Source: Camillea tinctor (taxonomy: Eukaryota; Ascomycota; Sordariomycetes; Xylariales; Xylariaceae). Taken from it: a DNA stretch of 64,000 nucleotides. The notes beneath the pieces were generated by a model. The model saw only the letters and a list, made by a program, of their open reading frames with translations. It had not been told where the DNA came from and did no database searches. Positions 15,634-27,089 of the stretch are shown here, one piece after another. The position numbers were made by a program, and so were the translations under genes. The stretch covers positions 496,001-560,000 of the forward strand of contig MU394062.1 of NCBI GenBank assembly GCA_022578605.1. Direction: 5' to 3'. Every line of letters begins with the position of its first letter. Position 1 is the stretch's first letter.

Positions 15634-18361
15634 TCAAACATGTGTCTCATCATGACCTTGAGTCATGAAAGGCTGTGCCCAGTTCACCCGATCCCTGTCT
15701 GGATACTCAAAGCAACCACTGCCGGCCTGTGCTTTTCGAGCCGAATACCACCTTATGTCATCTTCGTCAAACCCGATATCGTCGGGGAACTCGTTATCTA
15801 CGAGCTGCCGGATCGTTTCACGGAAGGCATGGGCCGGCGCATCTCTCGCGTATATCACTATACGCTCGCATATCTTCATCCAGCGTCTGTATGGCCCTGG
15901 TTAATAAACAAGATCGGCGGATTGCTTGAAGCGAAACGCTAATCCTTATGTAGGCGGATTTGACTAGAATTGCGTGGAAGCTTTAAAGAGGGGAGAAAGA
16001 AAGAAAGGAAAAGAGAACGTACATAATATGCTCCGCGTCCAGCGATCCCTGCATCATCCGGATCTCCAGCGTCTGCTTGTACATTTCGTCGGAGGGTTCG
16101 GTCCGCTTGGCGCCCGCGATGTTCCAGCGCACGTTGAGCGCTTCGCCGAAGTAGTGATTGTATGTGCCCCGAGACAGCGCGGAGATGTTGCGATACCGCC
16201 AAATCTCGCGGACGAACGCGTAGGCTTCGTCGTTGAAGTAGTTTGGCGGGATGTAGTACGACATCTGCCTTATGGAGGCCGCATCCCTCCTGGGGAGAAT
16301 CTTTTGGAGATTTTGCCGCGTCCTCGAGGTGAACAAGGCATTCGCGATACAGGAATTTGTGTAGAATGGCCGACACCACCGGTTGCCTCGACGATCCTCG
16401 CGGCTAGATGGAGTTTGACCCATTAGCATATACTAGATAAGTCTTCTCTTTCTCTTTCTCTCCCTCCCTAGGTGACGGCTGCGTGAGGGGGGGCTGAGAT
16501 GATTCATGTACTTACTTAAAGGTATATAGCCAATCTTCGATCACGAACCATAGAGTTGCAAACTTCTTAAGATGCAGCAGTGTAAATCCCTCCTCTAGGC
16601 CAAGATTCACATGGACTCCGCAGCCGCCGGGTTCAAAAGGTTTGTGTATCCGTAGCGAATCCCGAAGAGTACCGCATACCCTTCTGATGAGTGGCTGGGT
16701 CCCGGGATGGTTGAAGTCAAGTACCGGGGAAACCACCTCAGCAGGGAACCAGCGATATATCACCGGCGGGTCTGTTGTGTTCTTCATCATATGTCGATAT
16801 TGCGGCGCTATAACCACCCCGGCCGGGACTATGGAATCCCTAGGATAGTTCGGAACTCCATCGGCTATTACCGTTCTAGAGACTGAATTATCGGGTATCT
16901 CATACTTGTCTCTATCACCCGAGTGAAGATTGCAAGAGTAGTCATCTACACAGGACCAGACGTTGTATTGCGTCTTTCCTGTTGGTATGTGAACACGAAT
17001 CGGTTCCTGGATTTGCGCTTCGTTTACCTCCCTTTGCCTATGGGCCGTAAGGAGGTCACGCCTAACACGTTGCCGCCACTCGTTCGCCACACGCTGTTTA
17101 TCATTATTGGAGAATCCGTTATCGAGGAATCCTGGTATTTTGGTCGAGATGTAATCTACTTCTTCGCCGAAAGTATGCCAGAAAGTGATTCCGGCTATCG
17201 TATGATAAGCGCGAAATTGGTGTACGAGGCTATCGATCGCATTGTTCATATTTTGGTCTCGACGCAGCGCTGGGTTCCACGCAAAGGCCCCAGCCCATAT
17301 GTCAATAATTGGACGGTTCGGGTTGGCCCTGATATCTTCCAACTCTTGAAGACTGAACAGCGTGGGATAATTCTCATCACCCGCTGCCCGAAAATCTTTG
17401 GTTTTGGCGGCAGCTATGTTATTGTTTTGCAGTACGTTAATCACTTGATTTCTGGCTGTTAGTAGGTATGCGAAGTCCTCCTGGTCGTACGCAGCGAGGC
17501 GTCTTAAGATCCATCGGTTCTCGTTGGGGTGTGGCTCTGGAGCCTGCTCGTCCTCCACAGTTGTTGCCACCAACATCTCCAGTTCCAGGCCAACCGTCGT
17601 TCGGTTGCCCCTATTTGGTGCTGGCGGAGGTTCATCGTCTGATAGGTCGCTATCGTCGACATCGTCGTCGTCGTCCCCGCCATCATCGTCATCATCGTCA
17701 TTGCCGTGGTTGTCATCGTCTGGCTCCCAATCATCATCGTCTTCTTCATCTCCGGAATCAGATAAGCCATCGTCGTCATTCTCGTCTCCGTCATCATCAT
17801 CATCATCATCATCGTCATCATCTCCTGCGTTCTGGTAACCTGCTTGTATATCCGCTTCTGCTACCATTTGATGTAGCGATGGTACTGCGGGGCCTGCCGG
17901 TGGTTGAGCACCAGCCGGGGGTTGAGGGCCTGCTGGGGGTTGAGCAGCTGGCGCTACAGGAGGTGCTGGCGCTACAGGAGGTGCTGCTGGAGGTGCTGCT
18001 GGGGGTGCTGCTGCTACAGGAGGCGCCGCTGCTACAGGAGGTGCTACTACGGGAGGTGGTGGAGGAACTGGCGGAGCTGCCGCTACAGGGGGAGGTGCTG
18101 GCGGGACATCTTCATAAAGTTAGTTGCTTATACAGACTTGAAGGATGACTTTTACAGATGGAAGGGATATTTTATACTGATAGCTAGTGCTGCCTGTGCG
18201 GCGGCTCGGAGGCGTCTCTGCCATGCAGGCAGTAAATTTTCAGGAGGCTGTCCGTAAACCCTCCCACTTCTCGTTCTGTAGGGGGACGGGGGTTGAGCCG
18301 CCGGGGCCGGGGCGTTGGCCTGGCGGGCGGCACGGGCGCCTCTTCGTCGTCTAGGTGCCAT
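15634..18361 (-). CDS. Putative amidoligase-family protein with Pro/Ala-rich and poly-Asp N-terminal region
   Basis: Four exons on the minus strand (18361-18178, 18109-16516, 16403-16023, 15886-15634) with introns of 68, 112 and 136 nt give about 803 residues. The start MAPRRRRGARAARQ is basic. The second exon opens with a low-complexity stretch of PPVA/AAPP repeats (about residues 62-130), then an Asp-rich stretch with a run of eleven Asp. The folded part begins near residue 233 with TVGLELEML, continues through EVVSPVLDF and GCGVHVNLG (about 557), and ends in exons 3 and 4 with NHYFGEALNVRWNI and TLEIRMMQGSLDAEHI. These fit the fungal members of Pfam 'putative amidoligase enzyme' (ATP-grasp/glutamine-synthetase-like carboxylate-amine ligases). 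The substrate is unknown. The join 16023/15886 is the least certain; it gives AEHI-I-RWMKICERIV, as expected for the family end. An upstream in-frame ATG at 18391 would add ten residues. Confidence 0.82.
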
Positions 18362-19334
18362 TATATAGTATGAGGGAATCAAAATGCACACAAATCCAAT
18401 GATAGTAGAAAGGCATTCTTGACTCCACGAGAGAGGATTCGATCAACTAGGTATACACGATGTTTCTTTCACTATGCTATCTATACTGAAAACGTTTCCG
18501 GAAGTAATAGAGCAGACCTGCCTTTGTCTTGTACAAAGACAAAAGACAACCTGAGAATGATCTTGTTTCCCTCGTCATTATTTTCTTTTTCGCATCTTAC
18601 AAATGATTCTGGAGTACTCTGATACAGATATACCAATATACATCCTCTTCTCTTGTAAGGCCATTGTAGTCTCGGAAAGGGGAAAAGGGGGAGAAAAGGG
18701 GGTTTTTTCCTCGCTACATACTACTTACTACACAGCCTACAGAAGTCCAAAGGAATAAAAAAAAGTCACTAATAATACTAATGTATTCATATGGATTACA
18801 ATCATAGTAGCATAGTAGAAAAGAAAATCAAGATAAATAAACATACCTAAACATTACATGCCCATGAGTATATACAGGTTATGCGTCTTGAACCTTAACC
18901 CGACTTATGGATCTATAGTTATATCTTATAAATGCATATCATATTTATCTTCATGTTAGATGAATATGACGGGTCGGCTAGTGTACATATGTACCTTAGG
19001 TAGGTAGTAGGTAGTAGTACCTAGTATGTTCTCCAATTCTCCAACCTTTTTTTTTTAAACTCTAACCCCACGTAAGCAACCACGCTATTTTCCTTCCTCG
19101 AACTCCTGTACCTAAGTACTTATGTACCTTACTTAGATACTCAAGTACCTTTTTCTCCATTCCCTTTACATCATCCCTTCATATCTTCAACTCCTTCATC
19201 ACTCTACCCTTCCATCCATTTGTTTAAAAACAATAACAACAGTAACCCCCTCCCCACCCCCTCTCTTCCTCTCTTCCTGTCTTCGTTCTTGAAATACATG
19301 TCATGACTTGACGGAGAAAAAATAATAAAAGAAA
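18362..19334. promoter_or_regulatory. Divergent promoter region between the amidoligase gene (-) and the PCI-like gene (+)
   Basis: About 970 bases separate two divergent start codons. The segment near 18990-19025 is dense in TAGGTAGTAGGTA words, and the last 200 bases are C/T-rich, as in typical fungal leaders. No gene seen. Confidence 0.5.
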
Positions 19335-20387
19335 ATGCGTGGACGCGGAGGCGCCCGAGGAGGTGCCCGAGGAGGCAGAGCCCCTACTACACCATGGAAC
19401 CGACTGAAGCCCGTTGAACTTGATCCTTTGGAGTCGATGGGACTCCCTTCCAAGGGGGACCACAGGTGAGTGACGAGCCGTGGTATATGGCATTATTTCT
19501 CTCCTGCTTTATCATGTACCCCTATTTGCCATGCCCATCTCTAACGGTGATAGTCTGGCAGACTTCTAGATCTCAAGACACAGGAACGATATTACACCAA
19601 GATTGTCGAGCGTTACATGACTTTCTGTTCAGATGCTGGAGAGCGTGATGAGCTTCTCCGTCGCTTCGCATCTCTGGATCTCTCGTCTTCGAATAGGGAG
19701 AAAGTGAACGCAGTAGCTTTGAAATCTACCGGCCATGCCCCCCCTGACACGGCTCCACCGAGACCTTCCACTGCTCCGAACACTATCCCAAACAATACCC
19801 AGGGCTTGTCTGACGTGCTCTCGGCTCTTAGAAAGCTCCGTGAAGGCATCGTTGCCTCTAAGCGTGCTGATGATTTTGCCATACAGGCCTATCTATTTTG
19901 TATTAGACTCTCTATTCTCGTGAAGCATCACGAGTCCTTCCATCCTGCAATTCTCCATCTTCTGCGTCGGATACATCCCGTCCATAGCATGACTACTGTT
20001 GAGCTGAGTGAAGTAGTCGGCTATCTGATTCTTGATACGGCGTGCAGGCGGAATAGCCTAGCCGAGGCATACGCTTTACGGCATAGGTACCGGCTGAAGG
20101 ATGCCAAAATTGATGCGGTGCTCGATGCTCTGGTGCACGACAACTATGTAGAGTTTCAGCGGGTGAAGAGGAGGGTAGATGGCCATAGGGCGAAGCTCAT
20201 TGAATATGCAGAAGATGGTATGCGGAAGCATCTGTTGAAATGCTTTGGACGAACGTATCTTAGTATCGACCTTGGCTTCCTCGAGACCTGTGCAGACTCG
20301 GATTGGACACGTCTTATAGCTGAGGATGGTGTCGGTTGGGAGCTGGATGATAATAAGGTCGTTATCCGAAAGATTAAGGCTAGGTGA
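19335..20387 (+). CDS. CSN8/PSMD8/eIF3K-type (PCI-like) fungal protein of unknown function
   Basis: Two exons, 19335-19465 and 19562-20387 (96-nt intron, donor GTGAGT, branch CTAAC, acceptor CAG), give 318 residues. The N-terminus is an RGG-like stretch (MRGRGGARGGARGGRAP), followed by TPWNRLKPVELDP. The second exon starts LLDLKTQERYYTKIVERYM. The C-terminal half is all-helical, with LSEVVGYLILDTACRRNSLAEAYALR-type content resembling the CSN8/PSMD8/eIF3K superfamily found in lid-type scaffolds (COP9 signalosome, proteasome, eIF3). I recall conserved but unnamed orthologues across Pezizomycotina, so this is a family-level call. The N-terminal RGG box suggests contact with RNA. Which complex it joins, if any, is not visible from sequence. 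Confidence 0.8.
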
Positions 20388-21231
20388 AGTAGGCAAATAT
20401 TTTGATACCCCTCATAGTAAAATATATACATGACCGAACTCTCTCTGTCTTTTGATTACGATGGTTGCTAGGGATACTACCTACACTTCAGTCTGTTGTG
20501 CTGCATATGTCGCCCTTTCCTAGTTGAAGTATTCCTTCCATTCATCCACCGCTTCGACCTATCACCCCGGCTATGGTTATGCCTCTTCCCATGATCCATT
20601 TCATCTCTGTAATTTATCCCTGCTGAATGTCAAGGTACGAGAAGTAACATATTCTACTGGAGTCTCTTCTCCCAATTTAAGCTGTGAGGGTACCTACCTG
20701 GGAGTTACTTGGTAATGGTATTCAGGCCAACGAAGCCGACGTCACAAATAATTACCCATTGTTTGTGCTGAGCTCCATCTCCTACACCACCTCGTCCTTT
20801 CTTCTCAACTCGTACCTACTACATTAACATCACCACCACCATTACACCACTACACAATCACTTCAAGCAACAGCAACATCTACACCACACCTCCAAAGGG
20901 GGTATTTTAGCAGTAAGATTCATAAACCTGTCATGTATCATTGAGCAGAACGTCAAGGTGCTGATGCTGTTTTGCGTCGAGTACAGAATCCCTTCTTGAA
21001 CCACAAACATTTTCATTTGTGATTTCTCACCTCTCAATCGCCCCTGGCAATACTAGTTGTATACCTTCAACTTTTTTCTCGAGTATGTATTGAGTTGCCC
21101 ATGCGGTTCCCTTTCCGACATTGTCCTTTCATTCAACATCGACACATGTGTTACTAACTTATTCTAATCACTATTAATCAGTCAACACTCTACGGTATCT
21201 TTCTCTGCCCAGAGTGGCACTTTGACTCAAG
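20388..21231. other. Intergenic with C/A-rich promoter of the coiled-coil gene
   Basis: No gene seen. The 20780-20890 portion is rich in CACC/ACCA words, and a pyrimidine-rich leader precedes the start at 21232. Confidence 0.5.
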
Positions 21232-22037
21232 ATGGACTCCCAAGAGTATGACGACAACTCCAGTCTCATTGTTGAAGCCAGTGATGACGAGGACAATATT
21301 TTCGTAATGGACGACGTTATGACCCAGGAGCAGCAACTTATTGACACCCCGCAAGCGCTCGCCGACCCTTCAGCTGACAACACCATGGATGTTGATGAGA
21401 AGTCCAAGGCAGACGATTACAGACAGCAGGCAGTCAACCAGAGAGAGCGGGCGGACTATTACAGACAGCTTGCGAACACGTACCGTCTCAAACTTCGGAA
21501 CACAAAGGTGGCTCGTGATAGGATGGCCCATCGCTTCAACAGGGTTAGAGGAGAACGAGATGAACGTGAGCAATTGTTTCCATATATAACGGGCCCCATT
21601 TACATTTCCTCTTCTTATCCCACAATACTTTACTCTCCCTCCTTCCATCCTCCCTTCCAAAGACGAGATACACTTTTGCTAACGCTCAGTAAACAATAGT
21701 CAAGGCCGAACTGTCCTTCCACCACGAGGACACCGCAGTGATGGTCAACCAGTTGCGCAAGCCCTGGCTCCATTTTTTACAAGTATATAATGACATGCGC
21801 TTGCCCGTGGACGAGCGTCTTCACGAGGGTAGCCTCGAGATGCTCCTTGCGCAGGTCCTAGATGCAAAGCTGCAGCAGACTGTCACTGCTGCTGCTCCTG
21901 CTCAAGGCCAGGCCGCCGATGCCCCTGTCCCCAGCAGCAATAGCAGCGCCATTATGGTGCAGCTGCCCATCCGGGCATTCGCAGGTCTGAACCTCGGTAG
22001 CGTCGCCGACATGGATGAGATGAAGGACGAGGATTAA
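21232..22037 (+). CDS. Small acidic coiled-coil protein, function unknown
   Basis: Two exons, 21232-21565 and 21700-22037 (134-nt intron, donor GTGAGC, acceptor ATAG), give 223 residues. The N-terminal ~60 residues are acidic (MDSQEYDDNSSLIVEASDDE). A predicted coiled coil then runs from about residue 60 to 115, with many R, Q, E and K residues and YRQ/YRLKLRN heptad-like spacing (a repeated DDYRQQA / ADYYRQL pattern). The C-terminal part has a helical stretch (PWLHFLQVYNDMRLPVDERL) and an Ala/Ser-rich linker, and ends in acidic DMDEMKDED. The intron phase fits exactly (C + TC, giving Leu). I do not recognise a named family. Acidic tails plus a coiled coil would suit a nuclear or scaffold protein, but that is a guess. 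Confidence 0.72.
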
Positions 22038-24221
22038 ACACTTTGAATACCTCTGTTCTGGTTTCTAGGGCTGGTTTGCTCCAATGATTCTTAGGGTTTC
22101 TTAGGACAAATGTCACTTTCACGGCGTTTTTGCATGTACAAGGGGCAGTTGTTGTGTACGATAGAGTGCTGGGGTTTTCGTGAGCCCCCCAGGGGTTGAT
22201 TACATTCAGACCAATTCAGGTTCAAGATGGCTGTTGTTTCCTACACTTGATAACTTGCATCATACTGTGATAGGTGAAAATACGTCATGGCAAATGAGAT
22301 GAAAATAACATGTGAATCTTTCATCCATACCCTAGCCAAGGCTTATTTATACTTTCCAGGTACCTAGGTACTCACAATAAAGACCCCATGTTAATCGTTC
22401 CTTCCTACAAGCTGGGAACTAGAAATGGAAGTCGTGAAGGAAAGCATGTGCGATCCTTCTTTTAGTTTCTTGTCTTTGGCAACTGCAGTGCCTCTAGTGG
22501 TACATCATCTTTGTACCTTTTGCAGCTTTCATTTGCTTTTGATTCGTCCTTTTTGGATGAACATGCAGATTAGGAAGGGGGAGGAGGGGAAAGGGAGGTC
22601 CGAAGAAAACACTATAATTGAACTAGCTGCATATAAAAAGGAAAGTAGTTGCAGAGAATCAGATAAGGGTTCCATCTAGGTTATACCAATCTACAAACTG
22701 CTGTGTTCCCTACCTGCATCTTACAACAGCCTTAAAGTCTCATTCACAAAAAAGCTCTCTCCTGAAGTAGTGTAGGATAATGATAGTTTATTAGATGTAT
22801 GAGTAGGAATGGTGACTGTAACGATGTTGGTTTTGCTAACTACAAGTAACCACTAAAATTTCCTTTTATAGGGGCAGCAGTCCCACAACTGGATGAAATA
22901 AGTGCAACATCGTATATGTAGCAGGCGGTACATAAATGAAGTTGAAAAAGTATCTGGTAAAAAGTTTTCGGAAAAGTTGTAAGCACTAGTTAGAGCACTT
23001 TGGCATAAATTTGCCTGGACCTTTCATGGAAGCTGAAGTCGATCACTACTTAGTAGCCGGGCGACTTGTGGGTACGGTACCCGGAATGCAGGCAGCTGGG
23101 TAGAGAAGAGGATGGCGAATAAGCTCATAGAATAGAGATGAACAACGAGCTGCATGTCAAACTGGAGACTGCCCAATGTTGCCTTTTGTGTTGGGCCAGA
23201 AATAGTGCATATACTAGTTGATACCTATGCCCGTCAGTCACACGGAGCGGGTCCCGTCTTCTGGATCACGATACTCCGAATTATTATTTTATTTTTTCAA
23301 ATGTAGAGCTGGAGTTTAAGCTAGACTTCATATTTCTTCAGTGTAATAAGGCTCTAGGGCAAGCTAGCTAGGCAGGAAGTGGGAAAGCGCATCGGATGCT
23401 GTGTAACCTGAGGTATGTATAGATACCGTGCTACATATTGTAGGCTGGCATCGGAAACCCTGTTAATAAGGGGAAGTTGTGCACATTGGCTACCGCTTCC
23501 AGAAGTCAGATATATACTAGCTTAAATTACAACATGTTTACTCAAGGCATCCTTGACATTACAAGACGTCACAGTGACCATTGCTCGGTATTGGTTGTAG
23601 GAAGGTACAACTTATCTAATCTGCAGTGGACTTATAAAGCCACCTCGACCCATCTCCAATACATCATCCAATTCCCATTCATTTTTCATCCGTTTCAGCC
23701 ATCATTTGGCTTACAAGTTCGGAAACCAGCCCAGACAGCACACCTCCTAGACACTCGAACGCCTTTTAATTCCTGCCTACCTAGCTGCCTAGGCACCTGG
23801 TATCTAGGCAGACTGGCAGGCTTTTCATACACGCAAACTACATTTGTATCACCACCCGTAAAAACGAGGCAGATTCAAGTCATAATCATGTTCACCCCCC
23901 CTCATGAGATCCTATCACTTACGACCAACGACTTGCTAGTGGACTTCATCGCCGTAGATTGATCACCTGTTGACTAACTGCTAATTATAGAAACCTAGGT
24001 ACATGCATAACAAAGGAACTGATGTGGTGTGGTGTATTGGGGAGAAGGGAGAAGGGGGAAGGGGGAAGGGGGGAAAGGGGAAGTGATGTTTGGTTGCTGT
24101 AAGAAAGTACCAACTCGCTAACAATCTAGGTTATAGGGGGACATCCCACTATCAAAACTACGAGTGCGGAGGGAAAAGCCTTGACATCGATACGCATCTG
24201 TCACGTGATTTCCACCTCCTG
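22038..24221. other. 2.2 kb intergenic stretch
   Basis: No supportable gene. A 161-codon frame at 23477-23962 opens with TTG and has no domain. CCTAGGTA octamers lie at 22363 and 23994. A G-rich run is listed separately. Confidence 0.5.
24039..24082 (+). repeat. G-rich tract with G-quadruplex potential
   Basis: Four or more runs of three to six G, separated by one to four A or G-A bases, lie on the plus strand. This satisfies the G3+N1-7 quadruplex pattern. It is intergenic, downstream (3') of the ankyrin relic. Confidence 0.6.
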
Positions 24222-24225
24222 ACTC

Positions 24226-24717
24226 CTAGACTCCCAACCTACTTAAGAAAGTGAGCAGTCGCCAACCGCGCGAATCCTCCACGTCAATCTCGGTGATGTC
24301 ATGCTCGAGGAGGAGCTCCATCGTATCAAAATGGCCGTTCTGGGCTGCTTGGTGTATGGGCAATCTATTGGACGATTTGCTTGGAACTGACTTGGCGCCA
24401 TTCTCTAGGAGCCTTACCTCAATACAACCCCCTACACTTTCCACTCCGTAAATTAACAACAAATAGTTTTATCGGCGGCGCTGACCCCAGGCTATCCACA
24501 AGCCCAAGATGGCAATAAAAATGGTGATGCAACCAAAAACAGTATTCTCAACATTTGATGTACTATCCTGGGTAGATATGAGTTTAGGGTTGGCTGTTGT
24601 GTTGGCACTCAGAAGAGACGGGGTTGATGGTGTGGCCACCGGCGCCGCAGGGGAGTGGCTCAAGCCGTGGACGGCCGTAATAGCCATGGCAGTGTGGTTA
24701 AGGATATAAACCATAAT
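24226..24717 (-). pseudogene. Relic of a membrane/ankyrin-repeat protein
   Basis: Reading leftward, an ATG near 24717 opens a frame with an S/T/P-rich segment and one good membrane helix (VFGCITIFIAILGLWIAWGQ) followed by RRR and a stop at 24469-24471. In the same frame, just beyond this stop, lies an ankyrin-like segment: LLENGAKS, then RLPIHQAAQNGHFDTMELLL, ending at 24226. Only about one and a half ankyrin repeats are present and nothing recognisable follows. I read this as a decayed gene or a fragment. A short intron spanning the stop is possible but no convincing donor is seen. Confidence 0.4.
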
Positions 24718-24979
24718 GTCAAATGCCTTCCCCAGGAAGATTGCTTTGGATTTCAAAAGGATGTTTGCCTAGGTCTAGATATGTTGAGGTTATTCATTAT
24801 GACTTCATATATAGTATTCATCAACCGAGCTCGTCTCCCGGCCCAGTACCTAAGTATACCAGTACCTAGGTACCTGGGGAGGCTGAGCTGGAAAGTTTTT
24901 GAAAAAAAAAAAAGAAACCCGAAGAAAAGAAACACGAATGTAAAGTTTTATACCAACCAACTACCCGTTATACTGTAAC

Positions 24980-25460
24980 GAGCCCTCCTTATAATAGGTA
25001 AGTCACGTGCTTTATCTTGACTTTATGGGGCAGTGAGGCGAGATTGGTTTAGTATTTCACGTTGTGCTCGTTAGAGGGGTTTACGGGACCTTCGTTGTGA
25101 TTTTAAAAAGTAAAAAAAGCCTTAAATTGATAGCTAAAGAACGAGTAACTATAAGAGAACTATAGCTAACTTTTATACACTTTTTGCGTAGTCGGCGTAA
25201 AAGCGTAAATACGTAGTTTTTAAAAAGTGTTAATTACGCTAATTACGTTAACGACGGTTACATTCTTATACCAGGAATGGTTAGTGCCAACTGCATATTA
25301 AAATAACAGTTGTTCCGTTTCCGGCGACTCCACATGTAATAGTGGACCGTAATAAAATTCGGGTCTATAATATAATACCTTTTTACCCTATGGTAAGTAT
25401 ATAGTCCTCAAGCTAAATCGCATTCTACAATGAGTAAAGTTATCCTATAATATAAGTAGG
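24980..25460. repeat. TpA-rich, CpA-poor segment resembling a RIP-mutated repeat remnant
   Basis: The core, about 25081-25260, counted by eye, has TpA roughly three times as frequent as ApT and almost no CpA, while CpG persists. That is the dinucleotide signature of repeat-induced point mutation in Pezizomycotina. No coding frame or clear terminal inverted repeats survive. Boundaries are approximate. Confidence 0.5.
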
Positions 25461-26162
25461 CAAATCCAATGAATAAAACTAGGATTTCTCGCGCATCCTT
25501 TTACACATCTGGAAAAGAAATCCTACCTATTAAGAGATAGGTTTACAGAAAGGAGACATCACTGAATTGGAACAAGACAGGAGGCTGTACACCTCAGAGT
25601 AGTCTTCACTTCCTAACACCTACTTATCGTTACTATTAGGTATCCAGGTAAAAATATCGACGTTCATTATTTTCTATAAGCAATGTGCGTGGTGTCACGG
25701 GGGACCAAGCAAATGCTTAGGTTACGACTATGTTGTTGTGTGGTGGCATACCATATAGGGGATAAATTGTCGAAGGGTAATTAGCGTTCACTTTTACCAT
25801 ATGTTGTGTAAGCAAATTAGAACTACAACTACATATGTCACTGTTGCCCATATATTTGAACCTTTATTTGACATGATCTTCATATTTCCTTCGAAGTCCC
25901 ATTTCAATCATAAGCATTGACATACCCCTGGTTCAGGTCTACCCGCTTCTGCCAGTATCATTGTATCAAATACACCTCCTAGCGATATTGTCGGCGGAAG
26001 CTTCGCTTAGAGGTGTTTCAATGATGGGCAGATTGAACATGTTTTCTAGCTATTTTTCGTGGACGACAGTGCTGGCTAAGTTAGAAACTCAAAGCTCTCT
26101 CCTGGAGACCCAGAATGTAATAACACACCCTATCACGAGGGACTAGGCAATAACTCGAGTAT

Positions 26163-27085
26163 TCATGATGTTGCTGTGCGAGAAATCTGGAACTGAAATT
26201 GAATTTGTTACCAATAAATATAAATGGATATACTTTCTTTATTCCATGTATGTAACCAAACCCCTGCCATATCCTTTCAATTTCGAGGATATAGAGAGTC
26301 AGTTCATCATGGGTGTTCCTAGTCCAGTGATCTCTATATATATACCGATACATGGTAATCTTGACTCCAAAATCGCCGTTATACAGCGTCCGGGACAGAT
26401 AGAATTGTCCCTCTCTTTCTTCTTTCCAAGGAGGCCCATATTCAAGGTCTTGGGTCACATACCTACACATAGCATCTAAGTTCATTCTACTTCAACATTT
26501 GGTACAATCGATTAAGGGGATGGGAATTGAGTAGTACTCACTTTGTATTTCGAGGATCGTTTGGCCTGCTTTAGATGTGGGAGCATATGTAATTCATGTG
26601 ATCTCTCCTGTGTCTTGTTTTCGATTATGCGGACACCGGTTTTGCTTAATTCTCATACAGGATATGTCCTTATAATATATTGTCATGTCTTATGTAAGTT
26701 AGCACATCTCGGGCTTTTCCCCATCCTCTCTAGTCACACTCTAGAAAATCAGCTTCACATTTCAATCCATACATCTACGACTTGGTATCTTCGCCACATT
26801 CTCTCTGAGGATTCCTTTTCAACGCCTTTGACAAGCTCGCGCCTGAACATGTTCACTAGGGTTTGTGAGCTAAATTTAGTAATTTTCTGAGCACCTAGAT
26901 ATTCCAGGCTATGGTATTACCCGAACTAAGTCTGTTGATATGTAAGTGTTCAGCTCAAGGTGCTTTGTTCAGGAATGTAGAACTTGAAAGTTAGACTCAT
27001 AGAAGGACCAATGATAGCTTCCTTTTGACCTACTAACGCTTCCTGTTCCGCCACGAAGGATTTAAGTGTCGATAGCGTATCGATT
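26163..27085 (-). pseudogene. Pieces of an unidentified multi-exon gene (real or decaying)
   Basis: Reading leftward there are at least three coding-like pieces. A stretch at 27085-26950 opens after a TTGAAG acceptor and reads IDTLSTLKSFVAEQEALVG before a stop. An exon ends at 26542 with a GTGAGT donor. After a 66-nt intron, an exon at 26475-26234 reads CRYVTQDLEYGPPWKEERE and then FYLSRTLYNGDFGVK. It has a GTATAT donor, and a last short exon at 26192-26163 ends RTATS-stop. The two 3' introns have good acceptors and matching phase, which argues that at least the 3' end is a genuine gene. I could not join the upstream pieces without stops, and I do not recognise the family. It is either a gene with introns I failed to place or a relic in the decaying 22-30 kb zone. 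Confidence 0.4.
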
Positions 27086-27089
27086 CTTC

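Noticed and set aside
17468..18148. Plus-strand His/Arg/Leu-rich frame of 226 codons
   Set aside because: Antisense of the poly-Asp and Pro/Ala-rich coding region of the amidoligase gene; low-complexity DNA keeps several frames open.
23477..23962. 161-codon plus-strand frame, including a short ATG peptide at 23889
   Set aside because: Opens with TTG, mixed hydrophobic composition without domain, no splice signals and no neighbour support.
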